Made by a program: the position numbers and the translations under genes
The notes under the pieces: model-generated
The model's database searches: none
Seen by the model: only the letters and a program-made list of their open reading frames with translations
What the model was told of the DNA's origin: nothing
Origin: JAGNZR01 sp051648365
GTDB taxonomy: Bacteria; Fusobacteriota; Fusobacteriia; Fusobacteriales; Fusobacteriaceae
Length of the DNA: 64,000 nucleotides
Direction: 5' to 3'
Assembly: GCA_051648365.1 (NCBI GenBank)
Contig: JBOFEZ010000081.1
Coordinates: 1 to 64,000 of the forward strand
Part shown: positions 62,696-64,000 of the stretch, in pieces
How positions within the stretch are numbered: position 1 is the stretch's first letter
Layout: each line of letters opens with the position of its first letter

Positions 62696-63484
62696 TTAAT
62701 ATTTAAATTCAGCTTCTCCAACATTTATTCTATCTATAGAGATACATTCACCAGTTTCATCATCTATCACCACAGAAATTCCATTTACTCTCACGTTTCC
62801 ATCTTCCACTTCAAATTTTGCAGGAAGTCCTGTAAGAAATCTTGCTATTACCGGTTCAGCCTTTGTACCTATTATTCCATTATCTGATCCTGTCATTCCT
62901 ATGTCAGAGATATAGCCTGTTCCTTCACTTAAAATTTTCTCATCAGCAGTCTGAACATGGGTATGTGTTCCGAAAACCAAAGATACTTTTCCATCCAGAT
63001 ATTTTCCTAAAGCTATCTTCTCAGATGTGGCCTCAGCATGGAAATCTATTATTATAAATTTCGTCTCTTTTCTGAGCTCCTCTACCAACTCTTTCCCCAT
63101 TCTGAAAGGGCACTCTACTGGATTCATAAAAACTCTTCCTTGAAGTGAAATCACTGCAATTTTCTGTCCTTTAGAATTTTTTTGGATAGTATATCCTATT
63201 CCCGGAACTCCTACTGGATAGTTATGTGGTCTTACAACTTTATCCGTTCCGTCCAGATAAGTATATACCTCTTTTTTGTCCCACATATGGTTGCCGCCAG
63301 TAATAACATCTACTCCCCATGCAAGAAATTCTTCTGCTATGGCTGAAGTTATACCTTTTCCAGCAGCACTGTTTTCTCCATTCACGATTACAAAATCATA
63401 ATTTTTCTTTTTTCTGCTCAGATATCCCGAAAGAGCTGTTCTTCCTGGATTTCCTACTACATCTCCAATTATAAGTATTTTCAT
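62696..63484 (-). CDS. ymdB: YmdB-family metallophosphoesterase
   Basis: YmdB-type enzymes are calcineurin-like metallophosphoesterases that hydrolyse 2',3'-cyclic nucleotides and, in Bacillus, affect biofilm and motility genes. Metal-site residues are visible in IIGDVVGNPGR, VNGENSAAGKG, GGNHMWDKKEV, DFHAEATSEK and FGTHTHVQTADE. The 262 residues match the family. In Bacteria the gene often follows rny; rny is not seen here. The RicT gene elsewhere in this window also belongs to RNase Y regulation in Bacillus. Confidence 0.9.
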   Translation of the reverse strand: MKILIIGDVVGNPGRTALSGYLSRKKKNYDFVIVNGENSAAGKGITSAIAEEFLAWGVDVITGGNHMWDKKEVYTYLDGTDKVVRPHNYPVGVPGIGYTIQKNSKGQKIAVISLQGRVFMNPVECPFRMGKELVEELRKETKFIIIDFHAEATSEKIALGKYLDGKVSLVFGTHTHVQTADEKILSEGTGYISDIGMTGSDNGIIGTKAEPVIARFLTGLPAKFEVEDGNVRVNGISVVIDDETGECISIDRINVGEAEFKY

Positions 63485-63517
63485 AGTCTTCCTTTCTTAA
63501 TTTTTTATTTTTTTATT

Positions 63518-64000
63518 TTATACATCTTTTTCATTTTCTTGAGAAAAATTAAGTATTCCAGAACTTAGAGTTATTCCCAAACTAAAATTTAAAAGAGCTA
63601 TACCAGTTATTACTTCAACCATAGTTATAAGCTGAGTTATAAATTTTATAGGTGAGATATCTCCATATCCCACAGTAGTTATAGTTATAAAGCTGAAATA
63701 TATATGCTGGAAATAGAGATAAAGATTATTATCCGTTGATTCCATGCCTCTAAAAGCAGGCTGTGCAGAACTCACAGTTATCAGAAAATATACAAATCCA
63801 AAACTTATTGCCAATGTTACATATATTAAAAAAGTTATTACTATATCTGAACTTTTTATTTTCCTTCTCTTTTTCATTATATCTACAAAAGAATATTTGA
63901 AAAGTACCACATGGCTCCAGAATAAAAGGATTATATTGAGTATGCTTATTATTTTTATAATTATCCCTTCACTCTTCTCTGCAGTTTGCATATTTCCAGA
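63518..64000 (-). CDS. Two-helix potassium channel, possibly incomplete at the window end
   Basis: The C-terminal half has the ion-channel pattern: an outer helix (about 50-72), a pore loop with the selectivity filter TVGYGD (about 109-114) and an inner helix (about 122-145). Only one pore domain is present, so four copies would assemble. An additional hydrophobic helix lies at about 11-30. The first ATG (63991) gives 157 residues with a weak ribosome-binding site, and the frame stays open to base 64000, so the start may lie beyond the window. No RCK domain follows. Confidence 0.78.
   Translation of the reverse strand, partial: SGNMQTAEKSEGIIIKIISILNIILLFWSHVVLFKYSFVDIMKKRRKIKSSDIVITFLIYVTLAISFGFVYFLITVSSAQPAFRGMESTDNNLYLYFQHIYFSFITITTVGYGDISPIKFITQLITMVEVITGIALLNFSLGITLSSGILNFSQENEKDV

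Overview
The window reads as a stretch of chromosome from a low-GC, anaerobic, outer-membrane bacterium of the phylum Fusobacteriota, probably Fusobacteriaceae. I cannot name the genus. The evidence is mixed. Gene order over dprA-topA-trmFO-xerC-hslV and ricT-trmN6 is Bacillota-like. Kdo transferase WaaA, an OmpA-family protein and a LolCDE-type ABC system point to a lipopolysaccharide outer membrane. Pyruvate:ferredoxin oxidoreductase, phosphotransacetylase and acetate kinase, B12-dependent ribonucleotide reductase and AsrABC sulfite reductase point to anaerobic life. I see 58 protein genes and two tRNAs. All but two (a TetR regulator and a flavoprotein) lie on the minus strand, so the window is probably one replichore arm transcribed with the fork. 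I see no insertion sequence, phage, CRISPR array or rRNA, and no gene-free stretch longer than 300 bases.

Layout. 1-180: end of a tRNA operon (Gly-Lys) with its promoter. 182-6810: a probable operon of class B PBP, priA, def, a FtsB/DivIC-like protein, glpX and a membrane protein. 6920-12997: por, then pta-ackA, the acetate and ATP route from pyruvate. 13187-14392: ftsY. 14476-27368: a long co-directional run uvrB, xseA, TPR protein, dprA, topA, trmFO, xerC, hslV, yqeH, pseudopilin-like protein, FAD protein. 27447-32923: the lower-ligand and nucleotide-loop part of cobalamin synthesis (cobU, cobS, cobC, cobT), followed by radC, ricT and trmN6. 33048-36533: hpf, a LolCDE-type ABC pair and mnmH. 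36675-41607: ompA-family gene, recQ and nrdJ, the last behind a pair of NrdR boxes. 41808-49997: a lipoprotein, cbiK, a divergent TetR gene, and a tetrapyrrole operon hemA-hemC-cobA/hemD-hemB-hemL-sirC. 50196-53996: asrABC with a divergent iron-sulfur-flavoprotein-like gene. 54094-64000: rluA-type synthase, pepT, a MATE exporter, purA, trmB, cmk, waaA, prmA, ymdB and a small potassium channel cut by or close to the window end.

How the genes fit together. The tetrapyrrole operon makes uroporphyrinogen III from glutamyl-tRNA, then precorrin-2 and sirohydrochlorin. No protoheme branch (hemE onward) is present here. Sirohydrochlorin can feed siroheme for AsrC, or cobalt insertion by CbiK towards B12. 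CobU, CobS, CobT and CobC finish B12, and NrdJ consumes it. So much of the middle of the window is one metabolic theme: siroheme and B12 made without a heme branch and used by sulfite reductase and a class II ribonucleotide reductase.

I did not find a convincing undescribed multi-gene system. The points worth a second look are smaller: extra cysteine clusters in the pyruvate oxidoreductase, a Xer-like recombinase that appears to lack catalytic Arg-I, a glutamyl-tRNA reductase without its dimerisation domain, HslV without HslU at the conserved locus, and several clean operator-like inverted repeats, including one in the asr leader.
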